Origin: Collimonas pratensis
GTDB taxonomy: Bacteria > Pseudomonadota > Gammaproteobacteria > Burkholderiales > Burkholderiaceae_D
Reading direction: 5' to 3'
NCBI RefSeq assembly: GCF_001584185.1
Contig: NZ_CP013234.1
Span: forward strand, 2,604,001-2,668,000
Length of the DNA stretch: 64,000 nucleotides
The notes under the pieces were generated by a model. The model ran no database searches, was not told the DNA's origin, and saw nothing but the letters and a program-made list of their open reading frames with translations. Shown here piece after piece: positions 33,203 through 42,291 of the stretch (positions are counted from its first letter, which is position 1; every line of letters starts with the position of its first letter). The position numbers were made by a program, and so were the translations under genes.

Positions 33203-34639
33203 TTAGGAATAGCGGTAACGTCCCAATACCGCTTGCGGATCCATCAAATGCTGCAAAGCTGCGCTGATCTGCTTCACATTCGGGGCGGTATATTTTCGGT
33301 AGTACGGCGCATTCAAGGGGCCGATGCCGTGTTCGGCGCTGAAGCTGCCGCCGTGTTCGCACACCAGTTGATAGATGGCGCTGCGCAGCGCGACGATTCT
33401 GGCGATGCCATAGCGCTCGACCTGATCGTGCGGCAGCAGCACGATCAAATGGCAGCCGCCATCGGCAAAATGGCCGAAATCGTAGAGCTGCAGCAGCGGA
33501 TGTTGGTGTTGCAGCCATTGCGCGGCTTCATCGCGGAAAGCCGCCAGCCGGGAGCGCGGGAAGGCTACATCGAAAGACAGCGGCAGGCCTTCTTTGGCGA
33601 TGGCCGGCGGCAGGTTGTCGCGCAGCGGCCAAAAACTCTCCGCCGGTCCGAACGCCGCGTTGGCGATTTGCTCGCGGCCATATAACTGTTCCAGCAAGTC
33701 TTCCGCCTGCTGTGCCAGCAACGGGTTGAGGCCGGGCATGCTGCTGGCGATTTCGACCAGCGCGTAACAGCCGGCTGAGGCATCGAAGGGATGGCGCAAG
33801 GCTGGGAAGTTGCGCAAGGTCATGTCGAGCGCCGCTGCGGAGATGACTTCGAAGGCGCACAGCAGATCGCCAAAGGTCTGCTCAAAGGCCAGCAACACGT
33901 CCAGCGCGGCGGCGTGGCCGGGCAGGGCGAGGAACATGGTCTGGTTCGACTGGTCGAGGCGTTTCAGGTCCAGCGTCGCCGCGGTAACAATGCCGAAGGC
34001 GCCGCCGGTGCCGACGAACAGCTGCTTAAGATCGACGCCGGTATTGTTCTTGCGCAGCGGCGCCAGCAGCTCCACCACGGTGCCGTCGGCATCCGCCAGC
34101 ACCGCTTCGATGCCGAGCAGGTTGTGGCGTACATCGCCATGCCGCAGCAGGCGGCTGCCGCCGGCGTTGGCGCCGATCAGGCCGCCGATGGCGGGATCGC
34201 TGCCGATATCGATAGGGAAATGCAACGAATGTGGTTCCAGTTGGCGGTTCAACTCCGACAGCAGGACGCCGGCCTCGGCGATGACGCTGCGGTTAGCCGG
34301 ATCTATGCTGCGAATCTGCCGCATGCGCGACAGCGAAATGATCACCTGGGTGCCGGAGCCATCGGCTATCGCGGCGCCTACCAGTCCGCTGCGGTTGCCT
34401 TGCGCGATCAGCCGTATGCCGTGGCGGACCGCGGCGCGCATGATGGCGCTGACCGCCGCGGTATCGCGCGGCAAGATCACCGCGGCAGCCTTGCCGCTGC
34501 AATTGGCGATATCGCTTTCATAGGGAGCGCATGCGCTGCCCACCGGCAGGATATCGGCCGCTGCCAGACCGTCTAGGCCGGCCAGCTCCGCCAGGAAGCC
34601 GTCCAGCGCCGAAGCCGGAATGATGGCTGCGCTTTGCAT
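33203..34639 (-). CDS. FAD-linked oxidoreductase (GlcD/D-2-hydroxyacid dehydrogenase-like)
   Basis: A 478-residue VAO-type flavoprotein. The N-terminal FAD-binding domain has PRDTAAVSAIMRAAVRHGI and IAQGNRSGLVGAAI near residue 90, then GSDPAIGGLIGANAGGSR near 150. The C-terminal substrate domain ends with CEHGGSFSAEHGIGPLN, typical of D-lactate, glycolate and D-2-hydroxyglutarate dehydrogenases. It probably oxidises a 2-hydroxy acid to a 2-oxo acid, although other oxidations by this fold are known in secondary metabolism. It lies between the small membrane protein (5-base gap) and the desaturase (35-base gap). Confidence 0.85.
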   Translation of the reverse strand: MQSAAIIPASALDGFLAELAGLDGLAAADILPVGSACAPYESDIANCSGKAAAVILPRDTAAVSAIMRAAVRHGIRLIAQGNRSGLVGAAIADGSGTQVIISLSRMRQIRSIDPANRSVIAEAGVLLSELNRQLEPHSLHFPIDIGSDPAIGGLIGANAGGSRLLRHGDVRHNLLGIEAVLADADGTVVELLAPLRKNNTGVDLKQLFVGTGGAFGIVTAATLDLKRLDQSNQTMFLALPGHAAALDVLLAFEQTFGDLLCAFEVISAAALDMTLRNFPALRHPFDASAGCYALVEIASSMPGLNPLLAQQAEDLLEQLYGREQIANAAFGPAESFWPLRDNLPPAIAKEGLPLSFDVAFPRSRLAAFRDEAAQWLQHQHPLLQLYDFGHFADGGCHLIVLLPHDQVERYGIARIVALRSAIYQLVCEHGGSFSAEHGIGPLNAPYYRKYTAPNVKQISAALQHLMDPQAVLGRYRYS

Positions 34640-34644
34640 GTTGA

Positions 34645-35187
34645 TCAGGCCGCAGTCGCCAGGCGCTTGCCAAGCTGGCCGCGCACCAGCACCAGCGCCA
34701 CGATCGGCAGCACGCCGCCCAGCAGCGGGCTATGCCGGAAAGCCAGGGACACGGCTACCGCTATCGCGGCGGTAATCAACAGCATCAGCGAGAGCTGGCG
34801 GATGCGCGCGCGGTTGTTGCTGATTTCACCGATAAAGCCGAGCGGCGAAAACAGCGTGGCGGCGATGCCGACCACGAACACCGAAGCCAGCACCGGCGCC
34901 GCGCCTAAATCCTGTCCCCACATTTGTACCGCGCTTTCCGAGAGCGCCGCCAGCAGTGCACCGACCAGCAGATAGAGATCGACGCCGAGCGCGATCCAGT
35001 GCCCGGCGCGGCTGTTGATCAGCCAGATCATGTGTGGAATTGCCAGGATGCCGCCGATCACATACGCAGTTTCCCAGCGCACGCCGGCTGTGCCCGGGCC
35101 GAAGCGGCCGTACAGCAGGAACAGGATCACGGGGATGAAGGCAGCGGCGTTGAACAGGTAAGCGCGACTTAGTTTGCTGACGGACAT
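34645..35187 (-). CDS. small multispanning membrane protein of unknown function
   Basis: The 180-residue protein consists of about six hydrophobic helices (residues 10-26, 40-57, 65-85, 97-115, 130-148 and 153-170), with short basic loops such as SNNRARIRQ on the predicted cytoplasmic side. There is no recognised family. It is five bases from the FAD oxidoreductase and 50 bases from the ABC permease, so it may be an accessory part of the exporter or an electron-transfer or membrane anchor for the desaturase. Confidence 0.6.
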   Translation of the reverse strand: MSVSKLSRAYLFNAAAFIPVILFLLYGRFGPGTAGVRWETAYVIGGILAIPHMIWLINSRAGHWIALGVDLYLLVGALLAALSESAVQMWGQDLGAAPVLASVFVVGIAATLFSPLGFIGEISNNRARIRQLSLMLLITAAIAVAVSLAFRHSPLLGGVLPIVALVLVRGQLGKRLATAA

Positions 35188-35237
35188 GGATGCTTCTTTC
35201 TATAAAAATACAAATGCAAAAAAAGAGAATCGGCAGA

Positions 35238-36356
35238 CTAGCTTTTATGCCAGCGGAACAGGAAACTGGACGCTGTCAGAAACAGCGTGGTCCAGGCTGC
35301 CATGGCCAGCAACGGCAGCCACAGCGCCGGCAGCGAGACGCCGTCGATCATGACCTGGCGCAGCACCGAGACAAACTGGTTGATCGGGATCACGGAGAGC
35401 ACGTTTTTCAGCCAGGACGGCGCATCGTTGAGCGGAATGGTCAGGTTGCCGAAGAACAGCGCCGGGTAATACACCAGGTGACACAGCAGTTCGGTTTCCT
35501 GCACTGAGGCCGTGCGGCTGGCCAGCAATATGCCGACGCACAGCAGCATGGCGCCGCCCAGCAGGACCACCGGCAGCGCATGCAGGGTCTGCAGGCTCCA
35601 CAGCGAGATATCGATGCCGTAGCCGTAGCGCGCTACCAGCAGCAAGGTGGTGGCCGACACCAGCATCATGACCACGCGCGACAAGATGATCGAGGCCAGG
35701 AACACCAGCTTGGGCACCGGGAAGCAGGCATAGATTTTCAAGGCATTGTGTTCGCGCAGGCCGGCGATCGACAAGGCGGTGGACATCACGCCCAGCGACA
35801 TCAGCACCATCACCAGGATGCCGGTGACGAAAAACTGGCCGTAGTCGAAAGGCTTGGCGCCTGATGCGACATTTTCAAAATGCACCAGGCTGGCCGCCAC
35901 TATGCCGCGCTGAGCGGCGACGCAACGCACGGCGGCTATTTCGATCACGCGCGCAGCGGCGCGCACCGCCAACTGGCCTTTGAAATCGTATTGCACCTGC
36001 AGCGGCTGCTGGCCGACGGCCAAGCTGGACGGAAAACGGACGCGCACCGCATTGGCGCTGGCGGCAGTGCTGCCGGCAACGTTTGAAAACTCTGCCTTGA
36101 CCGGGTCGCCGCCGGCGAAGGCTTGCCGTATCGCGGCCTCGCAATTGGCATCGATGGCGTTGCTTCCATCCTGCGCCAGGCCGGCCGGATTGACGAACTC
36201 GACTTTGACGCTGCCCAGCGAACCGGGCCGGCCGAAGGCCATCAGCATCACCGTCAACAACAAGATAGGGAAGGCCAGTGCCCAGAACAGAGCCGATTTG
36301 CTGCGGAAGAAACCAAGCAGCTCGTTGCGCGTCAATATCGCCAGCACCTTAAACAT
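35238..36356 (-). CDS. ABC-2 type transporter permease
   Basis: The ATG at 36356 gives a 372-residue protein that starts MFKVLAILTRNELLGFFRSK, has a first helix at about residues 20-40, a roughly 120-residue extracytoplasmic loop, and five helices in the C-terminal half (for example SAGLREHNALKIY followed by hydrophobic segments to the end). That is the ABC-2 exporter architecture (one helix, large loop, five helices). It overlaps the ATPase gene by 8 bases, so the two form one transporter, probably exporting the cluster product or providing self-protection. Confidence 0.85.
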   Translation of the reverse strand: MFKVLAILTRNELLGFFRSKSALFWALAFPILLLTVMLMAFGRPGSLGSVKVEFVNPAGLAQDGSNAIDANCEAAIRQAFAGGDPVKAEFSNVAGSTAASANAVRVRFPSSLAVGQQPLQVQYDFKGQLAVRAAARVIEIAAVRCVAAQRGIVAASLVHFENVASGAKPFDYGQFFVTGILVMVLMSLGVMSTALSIAGLREHNALKIYACFPVPKLVFLASIILSRVVMMLVSATTLLLVARYGYGIDISLWSLQTLHALPVVLLGGAMLLCVGILLASRTASVQETELLCHLVYYPALFFGNLTIPLNDAPSWLKNVLSVIPINQFVSVLRQVMIDGVSLPALWLPLLAMAAWTTLFLTASSFLFRWHKS

Positions 36357-37386
36357 CGTGTTCCCCTTTTGCGCACAGATGCAACATGTCGCGGTAATCA
36401 GTAGGGCCGAACTCGAAATGCCTGAGCGCGACCTCGCCGAGCAGGCTGCGCACAGCTTGGTCCAGCTGTTTGCCGCCGTAGACGCTGATTTCATTGACGG
36501 AGGGGGAAAGCAAGCGCAGCGTGGCGCTGTCCTGTTCAAGCCTGCCGCGGATCAGGCTGGCCTGCTGGGTATCTTCCAGATGCAGATAGGCATGGAATTC
36601 GCCGACCAGCTGGTTTTTCAACAGCTCCTTGGCGCCGCGGTAGGCGATGCCGCCGTTGCGCACCCACACCACATCGCTGGCGCTATCCAGTTCTTCTATC
36701 GAATGGCAGATGAGGATGATGGTCAGGTCGGTCAAATCCTGGCGCAGCAGGCGCGCAACGCGTTCGATGTAGGAACGGTCAAGGCCGGTGAAGGGCTCGT
36801 CCAGCACCGCCAGCTGCGGGCGATGGGCGAGCGCCACGAACAAGTCCAGCCTTTGCTTCTGGCCGCGCGACAAAGCCTTGTAAGGCAGCTTGCGCAAGGC
36901 TTCGATATCCAGCGCCTGGGCCACGGCTTGGTCCTGCTTGCCATACAGAGCGCGATGCAGATCGAGAATTTCCCGGACGTTGGATGAGTCTTCATATTCG
37001 ACGCGCTGCAGCTGCACCCCGAGCCGCTTGCGCAAGCTGGTGCTCTGCAAAAAGCGCGCCGCCGGTACGCCGAGGATCTCGGCGCCTTCCATCCTGGCTG
37101 TGCGAAAGCCAAGCAAGGCCTCGATCAGCGTGGTTTTGCCGGCGCCGTTGGGGCCGATGATGGCGGTGTGCCGGCCATGTTGAAAATGCAAGTCATGCGC
37201 TTCGAAGCGGAAGCTGCCGGCTTCGACCCGGATCAGTTTGGCCGCCGCCGCATAAGGGCCAGCGCTGGCGGCGCGGGCAAGCGGGGCGATAGGCCCGACA
37301 GGGGCTGCCGGCGTCGGACGCGGCATAACGCCGGCGTCGCCGCCTGCAAGCGCTACTTCATCCAGTAATACGGCTTGATCGCTCAT
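36349..37386 (-). CDS. ABC transporter ATP-binding protein
   Basis: This 345-residue ATPase has a Walker A motif GPNGAGKTTLIEAL near residue 78, the signature ALSRGQKQRLDLFVAL near 175, and Walker B LAVLDEPFTGLD near 197, followed by an H-loop ILICHSIEEL. An unusual proline/alanine-rich N-terminal extension of about 40 residues precedes the domain. A TTG two codons upstream is possible, but I prefer the ATG at 37386. It overlaps the ABC-2 permease and follows the 2-oxoglutarate oxygenase gene by two bases. Confidence 0.9.
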   Translation of the reverse strand: MSDQAVLLDEVALAGGDAGVMPRPTPAAPVGPIAPLARAASAGPYAAAAKLIRVEAGSFRFEAHDLHFQHGRHTAIIGPNGAGKTTLIEALLGFRTARMEGAEILGVPAARFLQSTSLRKRLGVQLQRVEYEDSSNVREILDLHRALYGKQDQAVAQALDIEALRKLPYKALSRGQKQRLDLFVALAHRPQLAVLDEPFTGLDRSYIERVARLLRQDLTDLTIILICHSIEELDSASDVVWVRNGGIAYRGAKELLKNQLVGEFHAYLHLEDTQQASLIRGRLEQDSATLRLLSPSVNEISVYGGKQLDQAVRSLLGEVALRHFEFGPTDYRDMLHLCAKGEHDV

Positions 37387-37388
37387 GG

Positions 37389-38450
37389 TCAATCGAACAG
37401 CGCCACTTGGATGTCGCGCTTGCCCTTGAATGGATTGCGTCCATGGGCAACGGCGATGTTATCGATCAACAGCATATCGCCGCTATGCCAGGGGAAAGCC
37501 ACTTCCTCAGCTTCCAATGCGTCATAGATCGGCGCAATTTCCTCCAGCGCGATCGGCGTGCCGTCGCCCAGCCGCACGTCGTAGGGACGCGCCGGCTTGT
37601 CGCGGTAGGCCAGGCGGATATATTCGTAACCGCTGGCGCCGAGCGAACGGGCATTGTTGTGCTGAGTCGACAGCTGGTTGAACCAGACTTCCTCGCCGCT
37701 GACCGGATGGGTCAGGGTGGCGCCGCCGACGTGCGATACGGTGATGCTGCCGTCGGCCAGCCATTCGTAATCGAGCTGGGTATCGCGGCATAATTGCTCG
37801 ACCTGGCGCGGATCGGCGCTCAGGAAAACTTCATCCCAGGGACGATGATATTCCCGCATGTTGGTGTTTTTCGGTTCATTCTCCGGCGTGGTCGGCGCAC
37901 GGAAATTGCGCAAGTACATGATGCGCGCGGCACGGAAACGTTCGATCAGTTCCGGTTGCAGGCGCCGCGTGACAGCGCGCATGTCGCAAATCACGGTTTC
38001 GCCGCCTTGTTCCGACGGCAGCCGGCAAAAGAACGCCAGCTTCTGCGGATAGTGCGCCATATAGGCCTTTTCCTGATGCAAGCCGATCTTCAGCGTGGCA
38101 GGGATCCGGGTCGATTCGTACACCTTGCCATCGATGTTCTTGCGCGGCGTCGCGCCGCCGATATAGCCGAACGCGTGTTCCGGATAGCAATGCGCGATCG
38201 TCTGGAAATCTGCAGTGCTGCGCAGGGCAAAGCCGCGGAACAGCAGGCAGCCGTACTCCAGCAGCATGCTGTCGAAGATATTCTGGTGATTGCGATACCA
38301 GAGTGCGAACAGTTCGCTGTCTTCGGCCAGCGTGCTGTCGACCGGCGTGATCACCAGCGGCATGCGCCGCGGCGACAGGAAGCCGCATTGGACCTGTGAA
38401 TTGCCAAGCATTTCCTGGAAGTGTCTTGCCAGATCTACACGTTGATCCAT
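37389..38450 (-). CDS. Fe(II)/2-oxoglutarate oxygenase, SyrP/clavaminate synthase-like
   Basis: A 353-residue TauD-superfamily oxygenase of the SyrP-like branch. The iron-binding triad is visible as H-x-E in KIGLHQEKAYMAHYP near residue 125 and a distal His in IDNIAVAHGRNPF near 332, followed by the 2-oxoglutarate-binding Arg in KGKRDIQVALF. Clavaminate synthase also uses H-x-E. Relatives hydroxylate amino acids, often on carrier proteins. The likely role is hydroxylation of the amino-acid-derived part of the product. It ends two bases before the ABC ATPase start. Confidence 0.85.
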   Translation of the reverse strand: MDQRVDLARHFQEMLGNSQVQCGFLSPRRMPLVITPVDSTLAEDSELFALWYRNHQNIFDSMLLEYGCLLFRGFALRSTADFQTIAHCYPEHAFGYIGGATPRKNIDGKVYESTRIPATLKIGLHQEKAYMAHYPQKLAFFCRLPSEQGGETVICDMRAVTRRLQPELIERFRAARIMYLRNFRAPTTPENEPKNTNMREYHRPWDEVFLSADPRQVEQLCRDTQLDYEWLADGSITVSHVGGATLTHPVSGEEVWFNQLSTQHNNARSLGASGYEYIRLAYRDKPARPYDVRLGDGTPIALEEIAPIYDALEAEEVAFPWHSGDMLLIDNIAVAHGRNPFKGKRDIQVALFD

Positions 38451-38488
38451 AGCGGCTGCTCCGACGGGTGGCGTTGAAAAGGGGGCGA

Positions 38489-39151
38489 TCAGGCCAGCAA
38501 TGGCTTCTTGATCAGGATTTCGAAACCGAGCGCACCCAAGCCGAAGCCAGGGCTGGTGACTGCGGTGCAGTGTTCCAGGCCGGCGTCGCGCACCAACTGC
38601 CGGGCTTCTTCCAGCGTCACCTTTTCTTCCACGTGGGTTGGCGGATAGCCCACGGCGGCGCGCATCTGGGTGAATTTTTCCAGCAAGGCCGGAGCGACGT
38701 CGCGCCGCATGTCATGCACCAGGCCGATGCCACCCGGCTGCAGCACGCGGTACATCTCGGTCAGGCTTTTGACCTTGTCCGGCAAGTGATGCAAAGTGGC
38801 GCGGCCGACCGCCATCGCCAGGCTGTTGTCGGCGAAAGGCAAATCAAGCGCATCGCCGACTTTCAGTTCGATGACGTCGTTCAGGCCGAGCGCCTCGATG
38901 CGCGGGCGACCGCCTTCCAACATGTCCGCATCGAGGTCGAGGCCGATAAAGCGCCAGTCCTTGAACACCGGATCGGCGGCGAGCCGTACCGGCACCACTA
39001 CCGTGGCAGTGCCGATGTCGACCAGCACGCCGGGCTGCATGTCGCGCGCGATCTGGCGGATGCGGGTGACAAACAGCACATCCCAGGGTTCCAGGGCTTG
39101 CGAGGCAAAGCGATCGTATTCGTCGGCAGGGCGTAGATTTTTTAGTAGCAC
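38489..39151 (-). CDS. SAM-dependent methyltransferase
   Basis: I chose a GTG start at 39151 because GGAG lies six bases upstream; an in-frame TTG at 39166 is weaker. The 220-residue protein has the class I SAM-binding motif LVDIGTATVVVPVRLA near residue 45 (a divergent motif I, with T-A-T replacing the usual glycine run), FIGLDLDADMLE for motif II, and VGDALDLPFADNSLAMAV for motif III. The C-terminal half reads as a typical type 11 methyltransferase. The acceptor (N, O or C) is not predictable. Confidence 0.8.
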   Translation of the reverse strand: MLLKNLRPADEYDRFASQALEPWDVLFVTRIRQIARDMQPGVLVDIGTATVVVPVRLAADPVFKDWRFIGLDLDADMLEGGRPRIEALGLNDVIELKVGDALDLPFADNSLAMAVGRATLHHLPDKVKSLTEMYRVLQPGGIGLVHDMRRDVAPALLEKFTQMRAAVGYPPTHVEEKVTLEEARQLVRDAGLEHCTAVTSPGFGLGALGFEILIKKPLLA

Positions 39152-39218
39152 TATGTTCTCCAGCAAGCGTTAAGGGATGGCCGTTAAAGCAACGGCCTCA
39201 GATTCAGATAGGGTGAAA

Positions 39219-40409
39219 CTACAGCCAGCCGACCGGTACCGTGGCCAGCAATTTGCGGGCGGCCTTGCTGCTGACCCCGAAAGCGGGCCGGTCGCGCCGT
39301 TCTATCGCATGCGCCACCATGGCAGCAACGCGGGCACACAAGCCAAGACCCACGCCCCAGCGCGCTTCGCCGACGCCAAGATCGAGCAAGGCCGCAGCCG
39401 TGATGAAATCGATGTTCGGACGCAGGCCCTTGCGCTGCAGCGCCTGCTCGCAGGCGATATCGAAAATTTCCAGGTAGCGGCTGCCGAAACCCCATATGGC
39501 AAACAGCGAGCGAATGTGCGGCGGCCGCGGATCCTCGACGAACAAGGGATGGCCGAAGCCGAACAGCAGATTGCCCGGCTGGTCCAGCGCCAGGTCGACC
39601 GCGCGCCGGATGTCGGCGTGGCTGTCTTGCGGACTGAAGGTCTTCAGCCAGGCCAGCGCTTCTTCTGCTGCACCGACGTGCTTGGGACCGCTCGCCATGA
39701 AACCGGCCGCCACCGCTTGCGGAATGCTGACGCCGGTGCCGATGGCGGTGCGTGGCACCAGTACCGTCGGCGTGATATAGCCAAAGCCGGCATGCCAGGC
39801 CACCAGCAAGGCATCGACTACGCGTAGCGACAAGGCGCTCGGATCGACGCCGCCCATGGCGCTCAGCACCCGTTGCGCATGGCTGGCGCCCTCATCGGCA
39901 CGGATGCCGAGGCCGAGCGCGGCTTCCAGGAAGTGCGGCGCACAGGCGACGCTGACCAGGCCCTGGATGAAATCTTGCCCGGTCGGCAAGCCGTGTGTGG
40001 CGGCCTCGATCTCGGCGACGTTTTCCAGCACCGTCAGGTCGCCCAGAAAACCGCAGGACGCTGCTTGCACCATGCCGGCGCCGCTCTGCGCCACGGCTTC
40101 GACGCCACGGCGGCGCGCCGGCGCCAGCAGCAACTGCTGGGCGACACGCGCCAGCACCGCTTCAATCGCCTTGTTTTCGGTGGCAGACGGCAACTGGCCG
40201 AACCACACCAGCCACAACGCACTGGAGAAATCGATGGCGCCGATCAGGTCGTTAAGATTGCTGCCCCGGACCCATAGCCCTTCTTCCGGTTCGATGGTGG
40301 CGCCGTCGATATTGGTGCCGCGATACAGCATGTGCGGGCCGCCGAACAGGCTTTGCGGCGCTGCCTTGAGTTCCGCTTCAGGCTGCGGCGAGATTGTTGT
40401 CTGATTCAT
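39219..40409 (-). CDS. citrate synthase-like enzyme
   Basis: The 396-residue protein is a citrate synthase superfamily member. All three catalytic residues appear: His in ASGPKHVGAAEEAL near residue 245, His in FGFGHPLFVEDPRP near 295, and Asp in LRPNIDFITAAALL near 345. Such enzymes condense an acyl-CoA with a 2-oxo acid. Presence in a lipid-type cluster suggests a non-standard substrate, for example a long-chain acyl-CoA to give an alkylcitrate-like intermediate. The start overlaps the upstream acyl-CoA dehydrogenase by 32 bases. The substrate is not established. Confidence 0.78.
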   Translation of the reverse strand: MNQTTISPQPEAELKAAPQSLFGGPHMLYRGTNIDGATIEPEEGLWVRGSNLNDLIGAIDFSSALWLVWFGQLPSATENKAIEAVLARVAQQLLLAPARRRGVEAVAQSGAGMVQAASCGFLGDLTVLENVAEIEAATHGLPTGQDFIQGLVSVACAPHFLEAALGLGIRADEGASHAQRVLSAMGGVDPSALSLRVVDALLVAWHAGFGYITPTVLVPRTAIGTGVSIPQAVAAGFMASGPKHVGAAEEALAWLKTFSPQDSHADIRRAVDLALDQPGNLLFGFGHPLFVEDPRPPHIRSLFAIWGFGSRYLEIFDIACEQALQRKGLRPNIDFITAAALLDLGVGEARWGVGLGLCARVAAMVAHAIERRDRPAFGVSSKAARKLLATVPVGWL

Positions 40410-42258
40410 GCAAGTCTGCCTGTGCGAGTTCATCGATGGAAATGCTGCAAGTTGCCGACAGCAGCTGCTCTATGGCTTGCGCGTGCTGGATTGCGGTCGG
40501 CAGGATGTTGGCAAAAAAATACTGCGCGGTCTTGATCTTGCCGCGATAGAAGGCCGCCTCTGGCGCGCTCAGCGCCTGGCGCAGTTTGCGTTGCGCCAGG
40601 CAGGCCGATTCCAGCAACACCCAGCCACTCACGGTGAGGCCGATCATTTCCAGGAAGCGCGTGTAAAACTGGCTGGTCTCGTGCATGCGGCCGGCACGCA
40701 CATGCTCGCCAATATGCGCGAGCGACCGCTCAACCGCGTTCATGGCGTTCTCCAGCAAGGGGAATTTGTCCTGCAGTTCTGCATCCACATCCATTTCACC
40801 GGACAGGAAGGCATCCAGCTCTTCACGCAAGTACCTGATCAAACGCGAATTGCGGCCGAAACCCAGCTTGTCGCGCACCAGGTCCTGCGCCTGGATATAG
40901 TTGGTGCCTTCCCAGATCGACAAGATTTTCACATCACGGGCATTCTGCTCGACCGGATAGGCATCGGTATAGCCGATGCCGCCATGCACCTGGATCGCCA
41001 GTTCGCAAATTTTCCATGCCTGGTCGGAGACGAAGGCTTTGCACACGGGAGTGAAAAGCTGCACCAGCTTGCGGTATTTTTCGATCTGAACTTCGTCCAG
41101 CGGCGACTGCGCTTCCAGCGCAAAGGCCTGGGTCGAAGCGCCTGTGAGTTTGCCCAGCAAGCCGCGGCAGCCTTCCACTCGTGCTTTCATTTCCAGCAGC
41201 ATGCGCTGGACATCGCCATGCTCGATGATAGGCACGCGCGGCGCGGTGGCGTCGGAAGTGCGTTCGATGGCGCGTCCCTGGTGGCGCTTGCCTGCAAATT
41301 CCACCGAGTGCAGATAGGCGCTGGAGGCCAGGCCGAGGCCGATGATGGCGGTGCTCATGCGCGCCTGGTTCATCAGCGGCACCAGCTGCAGCAGGCCGGC
41401 GTTCTTGCGGTCGCCCAGCAGCACCGCCCGCGTGGTGCCGCTGCGGCCGAACGCCAGCTGTGTATTGGCGCAGCCCTTCAAGCCCATCTTGCGCGGCAGG
41501 GAAATACATTCGACATGGTTCTCTTCCAGTTCGCCGGTTTCCTGGTTGGGCCAGTAGCGCGGCACCAGTAGGCAAGACAGGGAATAGGAGGTGGAAGTCG
41601 TGTTGTTCAAGCGGCCGAGCACGAAATAGACGGTGTTTTCGGTGAGTGTATGCATGCCGGCCGAGATGTAGACTTTTTCGCCGCTGACTGCATACTCGCC
41701 ATTCTCCAGCGGCGTGGCGCTGGTGCTGACCGCGGTCAGGTCGCTGCCGGCCTGCAGCTCGGTGGCGCAGAAGCAGGCATCCCAGTCGTAGCGCTGCAGC
41801 TTGCGCAGGTAAAGCGCTTTTTGCGCCGCCGTGCCATGCAGCTTGAACAGCTTGATGGCCGGGAAGGTAAAGCCGCCGTATGTCATGAAGGCGGGATTGG
41901 CGCCCATGAACATTTCCTGGATCGCCTGGCGGATCAGCGGCGGCATCACCGGCTGCTGCGATTCGCTGTCATTGCCCAGCACCTTGATCCATTCTTCCTT
42001 GTAACGGTGCCAGAGACCATGAAATTCTTTGGGAATCTCCACTTCGCCATTTTCCAGCAAGCGGCATTCCTGGCGGTCCGACGCCTGATAGGCTTTGCCC
42101 AGTTCGTAGGCGAATTCGCGGGCGCGTTCCAGCAAGCCATCGTAATAGGCACGGTCCTTGTCATTGAACGGCGGCTGGCCGAAAAACAGCTGGTCGGTCT
42201 TGTGCAATTCCCACAAGAAGAAGCGCAGTTCGCGCAGGCTGACTTTATAAGCGGACAT
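40378..42258 (-). CDS. acyl-CoA dehydrogenase, long (DmdC/FadE5-like) type
   Basis: At 626 residues this is an acyl-CoA dehydrogenase with the extra C-terminal domain seen in DmdC and FadE5. It has the FAD-binding ATELQAGSDLTAVST near residue 170, QVHGGIGYTDAYPVEQNARD near 430, and the catalytic-base region ILSIWEGTNYIQAQD. It would introduce an alpha-beta double bond into an acyl-CoA. It sits between a KAS III-like gene (33 bases upstream) and the citrate-synthase-like gene, with which it overlaps, so it may supply that enzyme's substrate. Confidence 0.88.
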   Translation of the reverse strand: MSAYKVSLRELRFFLWELHKTDQLFFGQPPFNDKDRAYYDGLLERAREFAYELGKAYQASDRQECRLLENGEVEIPKEFHGLWHRYKEEWIKVLGNDSESQQPVMPPLIRQAIQEMFMGANPAFMTYGGFTFPAIKLFKLHGTAAQKALYLRKLQRYDWDACFCATELQAGSDLTAVSTSATPLENGEYAVSGEKVYISAGMHTLTENTVYFVLGRLNNTTSTSYSLSCLLVPRYWPNQETGELEENHVECISLPRKMGLKGCANTQLAFGRSGTTRAVLLGDRKNAGLLQLVPLMNQARMSTAIIGLGLASSAYLHSVEFAGKRHQGRAIERTSDATAPRVPIIEHGDVQRMLLEMKARVEGCRGLLGKLTGASTQAFALEAQSPLDEVQIEKYRKLVQLFTPVCKAFVSDQAWKICELAIQVHGGIGYTDAYPVEQNARDVKILSIWEGTNYIQAQDLVRDKLGFGRNSRLIRYLREELDAFLSGEMDVDAELQDKFPLLENAMNAVERSLAHIGEHVRAGRMHETSQFYTRFLEMIGLTVSGWVLLESACLAQRKLRQALSAPEAAFYRGKIKTAQYFFANILPTAIQHAQAIEQLLSATCSISIDELAQADLHESDNNLAAA

Positions 42259-42291
42259 AGGGGTTCCTGAATGTTGAGTGGCTGGCCTGGC

